Below, piece by piece: positions 17,930 to 26,557 of a stretch of DNA of 64,000 bases. The position numbers and the translations under genes are program-made. Below the pieces are notes generated by a model. It ran no database searches. It was not told the DNA's origin and saw nothing but the letters and a program-made list of their open reading frames with translations. Source of the DNA: Bradyrhizobium zhanjiangense. Lineage in GTDB: Bacteria; Pseudomonadota; Alphaproteobacteria; Rhizobiales; Xanthobacteraceae. Numbering within the stretch: the stretch's first letter is position 1; each line of letters begins with the position of its first letter. The stretch covers positions 5,043,001 through 5,107,000 of the forward strand of contig NZ_CP022221.1 of the NCBI RefSeq assembly GCF_004114935.1, read 5' to 3'.

Positions 17930-18795
17930 GAGCGCTGTTCCAGGCTGGTGCAGGCCTCGCGCAAGGCGCGGCCGAGCAGGGTGCCGGCGAGATGGCGGCG
18001 ATAGTCCGCCGTCACCTGAACGTCTTCCATCGGATCGAGCGCGCGTGCCGCGTCAAGGATCGGCGCGAGCGCGATCTCGCTGGCGATCTGGCCGACGAGA
18101 GCCGCTTCAGCTTCGTAAAGACGCCGTGGAGCCTCCTCGACACCGAACACCAGCAGCGCCGCTCGCGCGATCCGACTGCCACCGTCGGCCTCGAGCAGTG
18201 CAGCCGCACCGGAGATCGCAAAGTCACCGTGGCGGCGCGCGTATTCGGCGAAGCCGTAGCCGTGGCCTTTGGCCCAAGGTCTGAATCGCACGGCCTCAAG
18301 AAATTCCTGATCGTCGAGCGATGATTGCAACATGCCCTGAAACCAATCGGCGGCCGCGATCACACGGCGACCCTTTGGTCCGATCGCGACGAATTCAGCA
18401 TCGAGAGCGGTGCAGATCGCCGGCTGCTCGGCAGATGGATCGAGATGGCAGCAGCTACCCCCGATGGTTCCGCGTGATCGGGTCTGGATGTGGCCGACAT
18501 GCTCGAGCGCACGAGTAAGCAACGGCAGGCGATCACGGATGATCGGCGAGGAGAGAATATCGGCCTGACGCGTCATGGCGCCGATTTCGATTCCATCGGC
18601 CGTTTCGCGAATACCCGCCAGCTCCGGAATGCGGTTGATGTCGATCAGGTGATCGGGCGCGATCACGCGCAGGTTCAGCATCGGCATCAGCGACTGACCG
18701 CCGGCCAGGATCTTGGCGTTGTCGAGGCTGGTCAGCAGTGCGCCGAGCTCCTCGCGCGTTTGGGGACGGTGATACTGGAACGACGGCGGTTTCAT
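17926..18795 (-). CDS. FAD-binding subunit of molybdenum hydroxylase (CoxM-like)
   Basis: A 289-residue medium subunit of the vanillyl-alcohol-oxidase FAD fold. The AGGQSLMPMLNLR motif (FAD pyrophosphate loop) and the second FAD motif TRSRGTIGGSCCHLDPSAEQP are present, the latter close to the family's TIGGSLAHADPAAE. ATG complement of 18793-18795 is chosen because it begins the family-typical sequence MKPPSFQYHRP and lies 2 bp after the preceding gene. It oxidises the iron-sulfur clusters and passes electrons to NAD or another acceptor. Confidence 0.92.
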   Translation of the reverse strand: MKPPSFQYHRPQTREELGALLTSLDNAKILAGGQSLMPMLNLRVIAPDHLIDINRIPELAGIRETADGIEIGAMTRQADILSSPIIRDRLPLLTRALEHVGHIQTRSRGTIGGSCCHLDPSAEQPAICTALDAEFVAIGPKGRRVIAAADWFQGMLQSSLDDQEFLEAVRFRPWAKGHGYGFAEYARRHGDFAISGAAALLEADGGSRIARAALLVFGVEEAPRRLYEAEAALVGQIASEIALAPILDAARALDPMEDVQVTADYRRHLAGTLLGRALREACTSLEQRS

Positions 18796-18797
18796 GA

Positions 18798-19583
18798 TCA
18801 GGTCAATTCGAGGAAACCCGAGATCGTCTTGATGAAGGCCTCGGGCGCCTGCGCCATCGGCGCATGACCACAGCCGGGGATTTCGATCAGCTCGGCCTTT
18901 GGGAGCGCGCGGGCCAGGGCGCGCGCCATCTCGGGCGGCGTTGCGGCGTCGAGCTCGCCGACCACAACCAGCGTCGGATTGCGAATGGTCGCAATGCCGG
19001 ACGTCAGATCCAGTGCGGCGAGCGCGAGACACGCCTCGGCGAAGAATTCCGGATTGGTCTTGAGCAGGGCATTGCGCCGCTCGGTGAAGACTTCCGGGTG
19101 CGCCGCGATGTAGTCTTCGGGAAACAGCCGCTTCATCGCCACATCGATGATGGCCCCCATGCCGGCCTGGCGAACGCGTTCGGCCATGGCATAGAACGAC
19201 TGCTTGCCCTCAGGCGAGAAGGTTAGTCCGGTGTCGGCCAGCACGAGGCGATCGAACTTGCCGCCGTGGCGGATCGCTAGGGTGCTCGCGACAAAGCCGC
19301 CGAAGCCATTGCCAAGGACGTCGGCACCCGTGCCGAGATCCAAGGCATCGAACAGCCCCGAAATTCGGTCCGCGATTCCCTCGATCGTTGCCCCGGCGGG
19401 TGACGAGCCGCCGAAGCCGGGCAGATCGGGCACGATCACCCGCCGGGTTCGCGCCAGCATCGGCACGATCCGGTCGAAGATGGTGCGATCGGCAAGGAGC
19501 GAGTGCAGGAGCACAACGGTCTTCCCTGCTCCGGATTCCGCGATGTCGAGAACGCCATCGCGCACGGAAATCGACGACCTCAT
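18798..19583 (-). CDS. Alpha/beta hydrolase-fold protein lacking the nucleophile serine
   Basis: A 261-residue protein with the fold of 3-oxoadipate enol-lactonase and carboxylic ester hydrolases: oxyanion region VVLLHSLLADRTIF, strand and turn VPDLPGFGGS, acid VVGELDAATP and histidine GCGHAPMAQAP. The nucleophile elbow, normally GNSFGG in close relatives, reads GNGFGG: residue 93 is Gly (GGC), one base from Ser (AGC). Unless this is an error, the protein cannot act as a normal serine hydrolase and may bind a ligand or use a different chemistry. It is embedded between the ATPase gene (10 bp) and the FAD-subunit gene (2 bp), so it is part of the operon. Confidence 0.85.
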   Translation of the reverse strand: MRSSISVRDGVLDIAESGAGKTVVLLHSLLADRTIFDRIVPMLARTRRVIVPDLPGFGGSSPAGATIEGIADRISGLFDALDLGTGADVLGNGFGGFVASTLAIRHGGKFDRLVLADTGLTFSPEGKQSFYAMAERVRQAGMGAIIDVAMKRLFPEDYIAAHPEVFTERRNALLKTNPEFFAEACLALAALDLTSGIATIRNPTLVVVGELDAATPPEMARALARALPKAELIEIPGCGHAPMAQAPEAFIKTISGFLELT

Positions 19584-19593
19584 GCTTGACCTT

Positions 19594-20313
19594 TCAATAT
19601 ACACCAAGGAGTTGCTGGATCCGCGCACCATCGGCGCGAAGCGCTTCCGCCCCGCCCGTATGCGCGACATAACCTGTATTCAGGACCACGATGTCGTCGG
19701 CGATCTCAAGGGCAAGCTTGATGTTCTGCTCGACCAGAACGATCGAGAGGCCGCTGTCGCGAAGACGCCTCAGAACGGTCGCGACCTCCGTGACGATCTG
19801 CGGCGCCAGACCCTCCGACGGTTCGTCGAACAGGATCAGCCGCGGATTGGTCATCAAGGCACGGGAGATCGCGAGCATCTGTTGTTCGCCGCCGGACAGG
19901 GAGCCGGCGAGCTGCTGCTTCCGCTCCGCCAGCCGTGGGAAAGCTTCGTAGACATCGTTCAGCGTCCAGTCCGATCGATGACCCGCGCGGCTGCGGCGCG
20001 CGGCGACGGTGAGATTTTCGACGACGGTGAGTGAGGGGAATATTCTCCGGCCCTGCGGAACGAGACCGATGCCGCTCAGCGAGATCGCCTCCGGCGACAG
20101 GCCGGCGATCGATTGGCCGAACAGCTCAAGGCGCGCAGTCCTGGCGCGGACCAGGCCGACGATGGCGCTGATGCAGGTGGTCTTGCCGGCGCCGTTGCGG
20201 CCGAGCAGGCCAAGAACCTGCCCTTGTTTCACCGTGAAGGACACATCATGCAAGACGTGGCTGTCGCCGTAGAATGCGTTGAGCCCGCCGATCACCAGCG
20301 CGTCAGTGCCCAA
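19594..20313 (-). CDS. Liv-type ABC transporter ATP-binding protein (LivF-like), TTG start
   Basis: A 239-residue ATPase: Walker A GRNGAGKTT, Q-loop region LVPQGRRIFPSLTVVENL, signature LSGGEQQMLAISRAL, Walker B LILFDEPSEGLAP and H-loop region LVEQNIKLAL, all canonical. The initiation codon is TTG (complement of 20311-20313); it overlaps the end of the partner ATPase gene by 11 bp, so translation is likely coupled. It is one of two ATPases for the importer of this operon. Confidence 0.92.
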   Translation of the reverse strand: MGTDALVIGGLNAFYGDSHVLHDVSFTVKQGQVLGLLGRNGAGKTTCISAIVGLVRARTARLELFGQSIAGLSPEAISLSGIGLVPQGRRIFPSLTVVENLTVAARRSRAGHRSDWTLNDVYEAFPRLAERKQQLAGSLSGGEQQMLAISRALMTNPRLILFDEPSEGLAPQIVTEVATVLRRLRDSGLSIVLVEQNIKLALEIADDIVVLNTGYVAHTGGAEALRADGARIQQLLGVY

Positions 20314-21046
20314 GATACACCTCCCGCGTCTTCGGATCGGCGACCACCTCGGCGCGATTTCCTTCCACGACGATCTGGCCGTGCTGCATCACCGTGATGA
20401 CATCGGCAAATGCGAGCGCGACGTCCATGTCATGCTCGATCATGATGATCGTCACGTCACGCGGAATCGTTTGCAGCAGGCGCTCGACGTCCCGGCGCTC
20501 ATCCGCCGAGAGGCCTGCCAGCGGCTCGTCCAGTAGCAACAGTTTCGGCTTCTGGGCGAGCGCCATTGCGATCTCGAGCCGGCGCTTCTCGCCGTAGCTG
20601 GTATCCGCCACCGTTCTCTCGGCAAGATGCTCCAGGCCGACGAGGGCCAGGATCGCCCGCGCCTCGCCCCAAAGTGCCTTGTGCTTCCTGATGTCCGATA
20701 GCGGATTGAAGCGAAGCTTGAGCAGGCCCAGCAGCGAAATGACGACGTTGTGAACCAGCGTGTTCTTGGGAAAGAGCGTGATGATCTGGTAGGTGCGCGC
20801 CATCCCGAGATGGGTGCGCTGGTCCGCGGTCTTTCCGGTGACGTTCTCGCCGAAGATTCGGATTTCGCCACGCGATGCCGGAAAATCGCCGGCGATGAGA
20901 TTGAAGAGGGTCGTCTTGCCGGCACCGTTCGGTCCGAGCAGCAGCCGCCTTTCGCCGACCGGCACGCGCATCGAGACTTCACGCACGGCGGGCAGGCCGC
21001 CGAAGAAACGATGAAGTCCTTTCACCTCCAAAGCGGGCGCGGTCAT
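20303..21046 (-). CDS. Liv-type ABC transporter ATP-binding protein (LivG-like)
   Basis: A 247-residue ATPase with Walker A GPNGAGKTT, signature-like TSYGEKRRLEIAMAL, Walker B LLLLDEPLAGLS and H-loop MIEHDMDVAL. The LivG-type insertion between Walker A and the signature (FPKNTLVHNVVISLLGL) is present. The ATG at the complement of 21044-21046 overlaps the permease stop by 4 bp. Because every gene from the permeases to the Moco subunit is overlapping or nearly so, one mRNA is likely. Confidence 0.93.
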   Translation of the reverse strand: MTAPALEVKGLHRFFGGLPAVREVSMRVPVGERRLLLGPNGAGKTTLFNLIAGDFPASRGEIRIFGENVTGKTADQRTHLGMARTYQIITLFPKNTLVHNVVISLLGLLKLRFNPLSDIRKHKALWGEARAILALVGLEHLAERTVADTSYGEKRRLEIAMALAQKPKLLLLDEPLAGLSADERRDVERLLQTIPRDVTIIMIEHDMDVALAFADVITVMQHGQIVVEGNRAEVVADPKTREVYLGH

Positions 21047-22044
21047 GTCGGCCGCTCCTCGGTCACGGGCAGGGCAGACCTGGCGGACGAGGCCGGCTGC
21101 ATCTTCATCGCCGCGCGCAGCCGGCGCAGGCCGGGCACGATGCCCTCCGGCATGAACAGCACGATCGCCACGAAGACGACGCCAAGCAGCATCAGCCAGC
21201 GCGTGATGTAGGCGCTGACGACGTTCTTGAGGATGACGACGAGGGCTGCGCCCACCACCGGACCAAACAGGGTGCCGGTCCCGCCGGCCACGACCATCAG
21301 CAGCGTTTCGGCGGACGTCGTCAAATGGAGCGCCTGCGGACTGACGAACTGGTGGTAGTAGGCGTAGAGCATGCCGGCAATCGCGCCCCAGAATCCGGCG
21401 AAGACAAAGCTCAGCCACTGGACCATCCACACATTGTAGCCGAGCGCGCGCATGCGCCGCGGCTGATCGCGTGCGCCTTGCAAGCTTTGTCCGAGCCCCG
21501 ACTGGACGAAGCGCGAGATCAACCACGCCGCCAACACCAGAAAGATCAGGGTGAAATAGAAGAACGCGGTGGGATTCATCAGGTCGATCCCGAACGGCCG
21601 TGGCCGGACCGGGCCGCCAAGCCCATTGTCACCGCCGGTGAGGCTCGCCCATCGATAGGCGATGCCCCACAGGATCTGGCCGAGCGCCAGCGTGATCATG
21701 AGTAAGCCCAGTCCGGACGCCCGAAGCGCAAGGTAGCCGAACAGCATGGCGAGGAGTGTCGTCGTCGCAATCGCAATCAGCGCGCTGGCGAGCGACCCCA
21801 GCCCGGCATGCGTGCTGAGGTAGATCGTGAGATACGCAGCGACGCCGAGATAGGATGCGTGGCCGAGCGAAATCATTCCGCCGAACCCGACCAGCAAGTT
21901 GAGGCTCATCGCCAGGATGGCGGCAATCACGACTTGTGTCGCGATATTGATGTAGTAGTCCGATGTCACGAGCCACGGCATCGCCAGAAGCGCGGCGATG
22001 GCGAGCAGGGCGAGGACCGCCTGTGGACGCGAAGCGGGGTTCAA
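21043..22044 (-). CDS. Liv-type ABC transporter permease (LivM-like), TTG start
   Basis: A 333-residue membrane permease with the LivM signature SLNLLVGFGGMISLGHASYLG and an ATPase-contact loop FVQSGLGQSLQGARDQPRRMRALG. The frame extends upstream into the preceding gene, but a TTG at 22044 overlaps the LivH-like stop in a TTGA arrangement (22041-22044), which gives the family-typical N-terminus. The last 25 residues (after about 305) form a polar cytoplasmic tail. Confidence 0.9.
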   Translation of the reverse strand: MNPASRPQAVLALLAIAALLAMPWLVTSDYYINIATQVVIAAILAMSLNLLVGFGGMISLGHASYLGVAAYLTIYLSTHAGLGSLASALIAIATTTLLAMLFGYLALRASGLGLLMITLALGQILWGIAYRWASLTGGDNGLGGPVRPRPFGIDLMNPTAFFYFTLIFLVLAAWLISRFVQSGLGQSLQGARDQPRRMRALGYNVWMVQWLSFVFAGFWGAIAGMLYAYYHQFVSPQALHLTTSAETLLMVVAGGTGTLFGPVVGAALVVILKNVVSAYITRWLMLLGVVFVAIVLFMPEGIVPGLRRLRAAMKMQPASSARSALPVTEERPT

Positions 22045-22901
22045 ATGGCTTGCCTCCCGAACAGACCGGTGGGACGCAACGTCAGGACCAGCACCATCGG
22101 CAGGAACAGGATCATGTAGGCGAGGTCGGGAAAGAGCGCCTGGCCGTAGCTGTAGATGAAGCCGATGATCAGGCTGCCGACAAACGCGCCGAGCAGGCTG
22201 CCGACCCCGCCAAGGATCACGACAACGAGGGCTAACGGCAACATATCCGTGTCGAGGCCAGGATAGACCGAGAGGATAGGGCCCGCCAGCACGCCGCCGG
22301 CGCCGGCAAGCGCCGAGCCAAGACAGAACACCACCGGGAACAGGACCGATGTCCGGATGCCTATGGCGCGCGCCATGTTGAGATCGTCGACCCCGGCGCG
22401 GATCATCGCACCAAGCCGGGTGCGCTCGAGCAGGAACCACAACGCGGCCGCCAGCGCGAATGCGATGCCGATGACAAAGAGACGATAGATGGGAAAGGCA
22501 AGTTGATGGACCCGGAACGCGCCGGCCAGTTCACGCGGCATCGGCACCGGGCGGGGATCGCCTGTCCAGATCCAGACGCACGCGTCAGCGATGATGAACG
22601 CGATCCCGAGCGTCACCAGCACCTGTGCGAGTGGTTGTCCGGTCAAGCGACGCAGAATGAGCCGCTCGATGACGGCGCCGAGCGCGCCAATCGCGATGCC
22701 GCCGATCAGAATGGCGGTCCAGAAGCTGGCACCGGCGGCCATGGCCGAAATCCCGACATAGGCCCCCAGCATGAAGTAGGCACCGTGAGACAGGTTCACG
22801 ATGCGCATGAGACCGAAGATCAGCGAAAATCCGGACGCAAGAATGAAGAGGAGAGACCCGAAGGCCAGGCCGTTCAAACCTTGAATGACCCAGAAATTCA
22901 T
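22041..22901 (-). CDS. Liv-type ABC transporter permease (LivH-like)
   Basis: A 286-residue membrane permease. Family features are GLNGLAFGSLLFILASGFSL, then LMRIVNLSHGAYFMLGAYVG and the contact loop RTRLGAMIRAGVDDLNMARAIG. The start is the complement of 22899-22901. It lies 52 bp after the binding-protein gene and overlaps the next permease gene by 4 bp. Confidence 0.92.
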   Translation of the reverse strand: MNFWVIQGLNGLAFGSLLFILASGFSLIFGLMRIVNLSHGAYFMLGAYVGISAMAAGASFWTAILIGGIAIGALGAVIERLILRRLTGQPLAQVLVTLGIAFIIADACVWIWTGDPRPVPMPRELAGAFRVHQLAFPIYRLFVIGIAFALAAALWFLLERTRLGAMIRAGVDDLNMARAIGIRTSVLFPVVFCLGSALAGAGGVLAGPILSVYPGLDTDMLPLALVVVILGGVGSLLGAFVGSLIIGFIYSYGQALFPDLAYMILFLPMVLVLTLRPTGLFGRQAI

Positions 22902-22953
22902 TCGGGAATCTCTCTTCGCTCCGGCGAATGATCTGACGCTGCGTGAAACGAAC

Positions 22954-24174
22954 CTACTTGGCCGGCGTCCAGTCACGCGAATAGACCGGGCTCTTCAGAA
23001 ACTCATCGGGCCCATAGGTCCAGAACTGGCTGACCGCCGGATAGGTCTTGATGACGGTGTTCTGCAACTTGCCGTCCTTCTTCTCCACCTTCCGTATCGT
23101 GATGTCGAGAATCGGCTGACCGTATTGGTCGAGCTTGACCTGCCCGTAAGGACTTTCAGGCATATTGACGCTTCGCAGGGCCTTCATGAAGGCCGCCTTG
23201 TCGGAAATATCGCCCTTCACCTGTTCGAGCGCGTTGTTGAGGAATTCGCACGCCATGTAGGCGCCCACCGTGTAGTAGCCGGGGTCGGCGTTGTAGGCCT
23301 TGCGCACGGCCTCGACGAACTTCTTGTTGGCGGGAGTGTCGATCGCCGCGCTGTACCAGCCGGCGGAGATCACGCCGAGCGCTTCGTCCCCCATCCGTTT
23401 GAGGATGCCTTCATCGACCGTCGTCATCGCGCCGAGGACGGGCTTCTGCATCCCGTAGTTCTTGTATTCGCCGAGAAACTTGATGCCGTTGCCGCCCGCG
23501 AACCCGGCAAAGACCGCATCCGCAGTGGGATCGATCTGGGTGATGTAGGTTCCGTACTCGGCGGCATTCAGCGGCGACCAGAGCTTCTGGATGACCTTGC
23601 CGCCGTTCTGTTCGAACGTGCGCTGAAATCCTGCGGAGAGTTCGTGGCCGAATGCAAAATCGTCGGCGATGATCACGATGCGCTTGTACTTCAATTCCTT
23701 GGCGGCATATTCGCCGAGCGCATGATGGGCCTGCGCCGAGGTGCCGACCGCGCGCACGAACCATGGATTGGGCTTTCGCTGCGTGAGGTCTTCCGCAGCC
23801 GCCGATGGAGAAATGATCGGAGTCTTGGTCTGGCGGATATAGTCATCGATGGCCAGGGCCTCGAACGCCGCCAGCGGACCGATCAGAATCTGCGCGCCAT
23901 CGCGCTCGACCAGCTCCTGCGCCTTGGTCTTGGTCACGGCCGGTTGACCGGCTGTGTCGGCGGTGATGATCTGGATCTTTCGGCCGGCCATCTCGCCCTT
24001 ATGCGCATCGACGCACAGCTGGAGTCCTTCCTCCATCTGCCGGCCGCCCGCGGCCAGCGCGCCTGACCTGACGGTCATGAACCCGACCTTGAGCGGCTCT
24101 GCCGCTTCGGCAGCGCTCACCAAGGCCCAACCGATCAGGAACGTGGTCGAAAAGAGGGCGCCGATCCGCCGCAT
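22954..24174 (-). CDS. Liv-type ABC transporter substrate-binding protein
   Basis: First gene of the leftward operon: a 406-residue periplasmic receptor with a Sec signal (about residues 1-24, ending SAAEAA). The mature start PLKVGFMTVRSGALAAGGRQMEEG, the ADDFAFGHE element and the C-terminal pair of tyrosine/phenylalanine-rich segments resemble binding proteins for aromatic acids rather than leucine. A strong GGAGGTGCAAC ribosome site precedes the ATG. A candidate operator lies 20-40 bp upstream. As it is co-transcribed with a molybdenum hydroxylase, its ligand is probably the hydroxylase substrate or a precursor (inference). Confidence 0.9.
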   Translation of the reverse strand: MRRIGALFSTTFLIGWALVSAAEAAEPLKVGFMTVRSGALAAGGRQMEEGLQLCVDAHKGEMAGRKIQIITADTAGQPAVTKTKAQELVERDGAQILIGPLAAFEALAIDDYIRQTKTPIISPSAAAEDLTQRKPNPWFVRAVGTSAQAHHALGEYAAKELKYKRIVIIADDFAFGHELSAGFQRTFEQNGGKVIQKLWSPLNAAEYGTYITQIDPTADAVFAGFAGGNGIKFLGEYKNYGMQKPVLGAMTTVDEGILKRMGDEALGVISAGWYSAAIDTPANKKFVEAVRKAYNADPGYYTVGAYMACEFLNNALEQVKGDISDKAAFMKALRSVNMPESPYGQVKLDQYGQPILDITIRKVEKKDGKLQNTVIKTYPAVSQFWTYGPDEFLKSPVYSRDWTPAK

Positions 24175-24194
24175 GTTGCACCTCCCGGAAACAG

Positions 24195-24213
24195 ATATTG
24201 ATACATCTGATGT
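24195..24213. promoter_or_regulatory. Candidate operator in the divergent control region
   Basis: Contains ATATTGATACAT (24195-24206), overlapping an 11-base palindrome ACATCTGATGT (24203-24213). It sits 21-39 bp before the binding-protein start, in the region shared with the divergent GntR-type gene. A near copy, ATATTGATGCAT, occurs at 26288-26299 before a hydrolase gene, so it may be a site for the GntR regulator. No experimental support. Confidence 0.45.
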
Positions 24214-24358
24214 TGTTATTGTTTGCCTTCTGAGATGTCACGAGAGCCCGGGATGAGTCAAGAAGATCGTCAAAATGGCCATAATGCCCGCAAAATTGAT
24301 GGTGTGGTCGAGCATCTCAGGGTATCTTGCGTGTCGAGAGGCGTTATTTGGGGCAGTA

Positions 24359-24374
24359 TTGTGATATCTCACAA
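24359..24374. promoter_or_regulatory. Perfect palindrome before the GntR gene, candidate autoregulatory site
   Basis: TTGTGATATCTCACAA has 6-bp perfect arms (TTGTGA and TCACAA) around a 4-base centre. It lies 30-45 bp before the GntR-type start, the usual place for an operator of a dimeric helix-turn-helix repressor. Confidence 0.5.
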
Positions 24375-24403
24375 GCGGCCCCGACGGAGCATTTTCGGGC
24401 GCA

Positions 24404-25039
24404 ATGCAAAGCAAACGGATTTACGGGCTGCTGCGGCAGCAAATTCTGACCTGCCAGTTGCCGCCAGGCCGTGAGCTGCGCGAGCAGGAGCTCGCCCAGG
24501 AATTCGATGTCAGCAAGTCCCCGGTGCGCGAGGCGCTTCAGCAGCTGGTCAGCGAGGGTCTCATCATCGTCATCCCGCGCCAGGGTTACCGCGTTGCACC
24601 GGTGTCGCTGCGGGATGCGAACGAGGTTTTCACCTTCCGCCTGGCGATGGAGCTCGCCTGCCTTGCCGAGGCGGTGAAGAACGCGTCCGAGGACGAACTC
24701 AAATCGCTCGATCGGTTTCGCGAGTTCGACGGTGACTATGAGCGCGAGTTCATCGCGTACAACCGGGATTTCCATTGCACGCTTGCACGTTGCTCGGGCA
24801 ATGCGCGCATGGCGCGAACCACGTGCGATTTGATCGAAGAGACCGAACGTCTGGTGCGGATGAGCGTCGCGGCGGTGCGCGGGCCGAATGCGCACAAATT
24901 CGTCGAAGAGCACAACGCCATCATTACGGCGCTGCAGGCGCGTGATTCGCGCCGTGCGGTCAGCCTGCTACGGGCGCATGTGGGGGCCGCGGTCAAGCGC
25001 TTCAGCACGGCGCTCGAATGGACGGTAATGCAGGCGTAG
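24404..25039 (+). CDS. GntR-family (FCD) transcriptional regulator
   Basis: A 211-residue regulator. The N-terminal winged helix (about residues 1-70) carries the GntR pattern LPPGRELREQELAQEFDVSKSPVREALQQL with the wing VIPRQGYRV. The C-terminal FCD all-helical domain keeps the usual histidine positions for a metal or carboxylate ligand (DFHCTLAR, EEHNAII, LRAHVGA). Such proteins usually repress transport and catabolic genes and are released by an organic acid. It diverges from the nine-gene operon and is followed by the amidohydrolase gene after 31 bp, so it probably controls both. Ribosome site is weak. Confidence 0.9.
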   Translation: MQSKRIYGLLRQQILTCQLPPGRELREQELAQEFDVSKSPVREALQQLVSEGLIIVIPRQGYRVAPVSLRDANEVFTFRLAMELACLAEAVKNASEDELKSLDRFREFDGDYEREFIAYNRDFHCTLARCSGNARMARTTCDLIEETERLVRMSVAAVRGPNAHKFVEEHNAIITALQARDSRRAVSLLRAHVGAAVKRFSTALEWTVMQA

Positions 25040-25070
25040 CACCAATCTCACTGGCCACAACGGATTCCCC

Positions 25071-26162
25071 ATGATCGATCGCAAGAATCGCTACGGCCTG
25101 ACGGCTGCACGTATCCAGGACGCGGATGGGCGCGCGCGCCGGCCTTCGTCGCCAACCATCGATATCCATGCCCACATCGTCGTTCCGGAGGCGGCCCAGG
25201 TTGCGCGGCCGCATCTTGATATCAGCAGAATTCCGCTGGCCCATTTCGCGGATGCGGCGAGCAAGGAGATCAACGCCGGACAGGAGGAGGACCTCAGGAA
25301 GGTCATGACGACGATCGATCGGCGGCTGTCCGATCTCGACCGGATGGGGATCGACATCCAGGTCGTCGCGCCCGCACCGGGACAGTGCTACTACTCCCTA
25401 AATCCCACAATCGCGGAATCGGCGCATCGGATCGCAAATGACGGCGTCGCCGAATTCTGCTCGCGCAAGCCTGACCGCTTTCTCGGGCTGGGCGGGGTCA
25501 CGCTGCAGCAGCCCGAGCTCGCGGTGCGCGAGCTCGACTACGTCATGTCGGAGCTGAAGCTGAAAGGCGTTCAGATCCTGACCAATGTCGACGGCAGGGA
25601 ATTGTCGGACCCGGAGTATCGGCCGTTCTTTGCGCGGGCCGAGCAACTCGGCGCCCTGATCATGCTGCATCCGAATGGCTTCACCCATGGTGAGCGGTTC
25701 ACGCATTTTTATTTCAACAACGTCATAGGCAATCCGCTGGACACGACTCTTGCGCTGCATAACCTGATTTTCAGCGGTGCGCTGGCGCGCTTCCCTGATC
25801 TGAAACTGCTCGCGGTGCATGGCGGCGGGTATCTGCCGGCCTATTCCGGCCGGATCGATCATGCATGGGGCGCGCGACAGGATTCTCGCGGCGATCTGCC
25901 TCTGCCGCCGACGACGTATCTTCGTCAGGTCTATCTTGATACGGTCGTGTTCACCTATCACCAACTCGCTTACCTGCTCGAGGTATTTGGACCGGATCGG
26001 ATCTTGATGGGTACGGACTATCCGTTCGATATGGCGGAGTTCAACCCGATCGGCCACATCGCCGGGGTCAACGGCATGGATGAAGCGACGCTGGCGCAGC
26101 TTGCAGGCGGAAACGCCATCCGCTTGCTGGATCTCGAATCTGTAGTGCAGGGCGCGAGCTAA
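25071..26162 (+). CDS. Amidohydrolase of the ACMSD/decarboxylase family
   Basis: A 363-residue TIM-barrel metal enzyme of the amidohydrolase_2 group, whose members include aminocarboxymuconate semialdehyde decarboxylase, gamma-resorcylate decarboxylase and related non-oxidative decarboxylases. Metal ligands can be seen: the HxH pair H33 and H35 (IDIHAHIVVP), histidines in MLHPNGF and AVHGGGYLPAYSGR, and the aspartate in LMGTDYPFDM. The HGGGYLP block is typical of this family. The first 28 residues are polar and outside the barrel, so a later start is possible. With the GntR gene upstream and the molybdenum hydroxylase operon divergent, decarboxylation or hydrolysis of a hydroxylated acid is a reasonable guess. 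Confidence 0.85.
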   Translation: MIDRKNRYGLTAARIQDADGRARRPSSPTIDIHAHIVVPEAAQVARPHLDISRIPLAHFADAASKEINAGQEEDLRKVMTTIDRRLSDLDRMGIDIQVVAPAPGQCYYSLNPTIAESAHRIANDGVAEFCSRKPDRFLGLGGVTLQQPELAVRELDYVMSELKLKGVQILTNVDGRELSDPEYRPFFARAEQLGALIMLHPNGFTHGERFTHFYFNNVIGNPLDTTLALHNLIFSGALARFPDLKLLAVHGGGYLPAYSGRIDHAWGARQDSRGDLPLPPTTYLRQVYLDTVVFTYHQLAYLLEVFGPDRILMGTDYPFDMAEFNPIGHIAGVNGMDEATLAQLAGGNAIRLLDLESVVQGAS

Positions 26163-26557
26163 CGAGATCGCCGCGGAGAAGCTGATCTTGGGGCACCAAT
26201 AAACTCGAGGGCGTTCCGACTGACTTAAGCGGCAGAGGCACCAATCGCCTTTGCCGCCGTCGCCCGCACTGGTGTTCGTCGGTGTGCATATTGATGCATG
26301 GCCTCGCTATAGTCGCTGAAGCGAGATCCTCTCTATGCTCGACGGCCGCGAGAGCGATCACTATTGGACTGGGAGTCGAGCACGCGTGGTGCGATCCTAT
26401 GGCGCCGACAAATCTCGCGGCGCATTAAGGGAGACGTGTACGTCCGCTGCAGCGCAAAACAACGTTGGGCGATAGAGATTCCAACGGTGCAAAGCACCAA
26501 ATGGAATATCCGCATGGATGCGGGTTTGATGTCAAAAAAGGACGAGGGAGGGATCAT
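26163..26557. other. Intergenic control region before two broken hydrolase genes
   Basis: No gene is seen. It holds the operator-like ATATTGATGCAT at 26288-26299 inside a small palindrome, and a ribosome site (GAGGGAGGGATC) just before 26558. GC is lower than in the upstream operon. Confidence 0.5.
26285..26299. promoter_or_regulatory. Operator-like sequence shared with the 24.2-kb control region
   Basis: ATATTGATGCAT (26288-26299) differs at one base from 24195-24206. A perfect inverted repeat TGCAT-ATTG-ATGCA spans 26285-26298. The match suggests common control of the downstream hydrolase gene and the transporter operon, but two occurrences are weak evidence. Confidence 0.35.
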
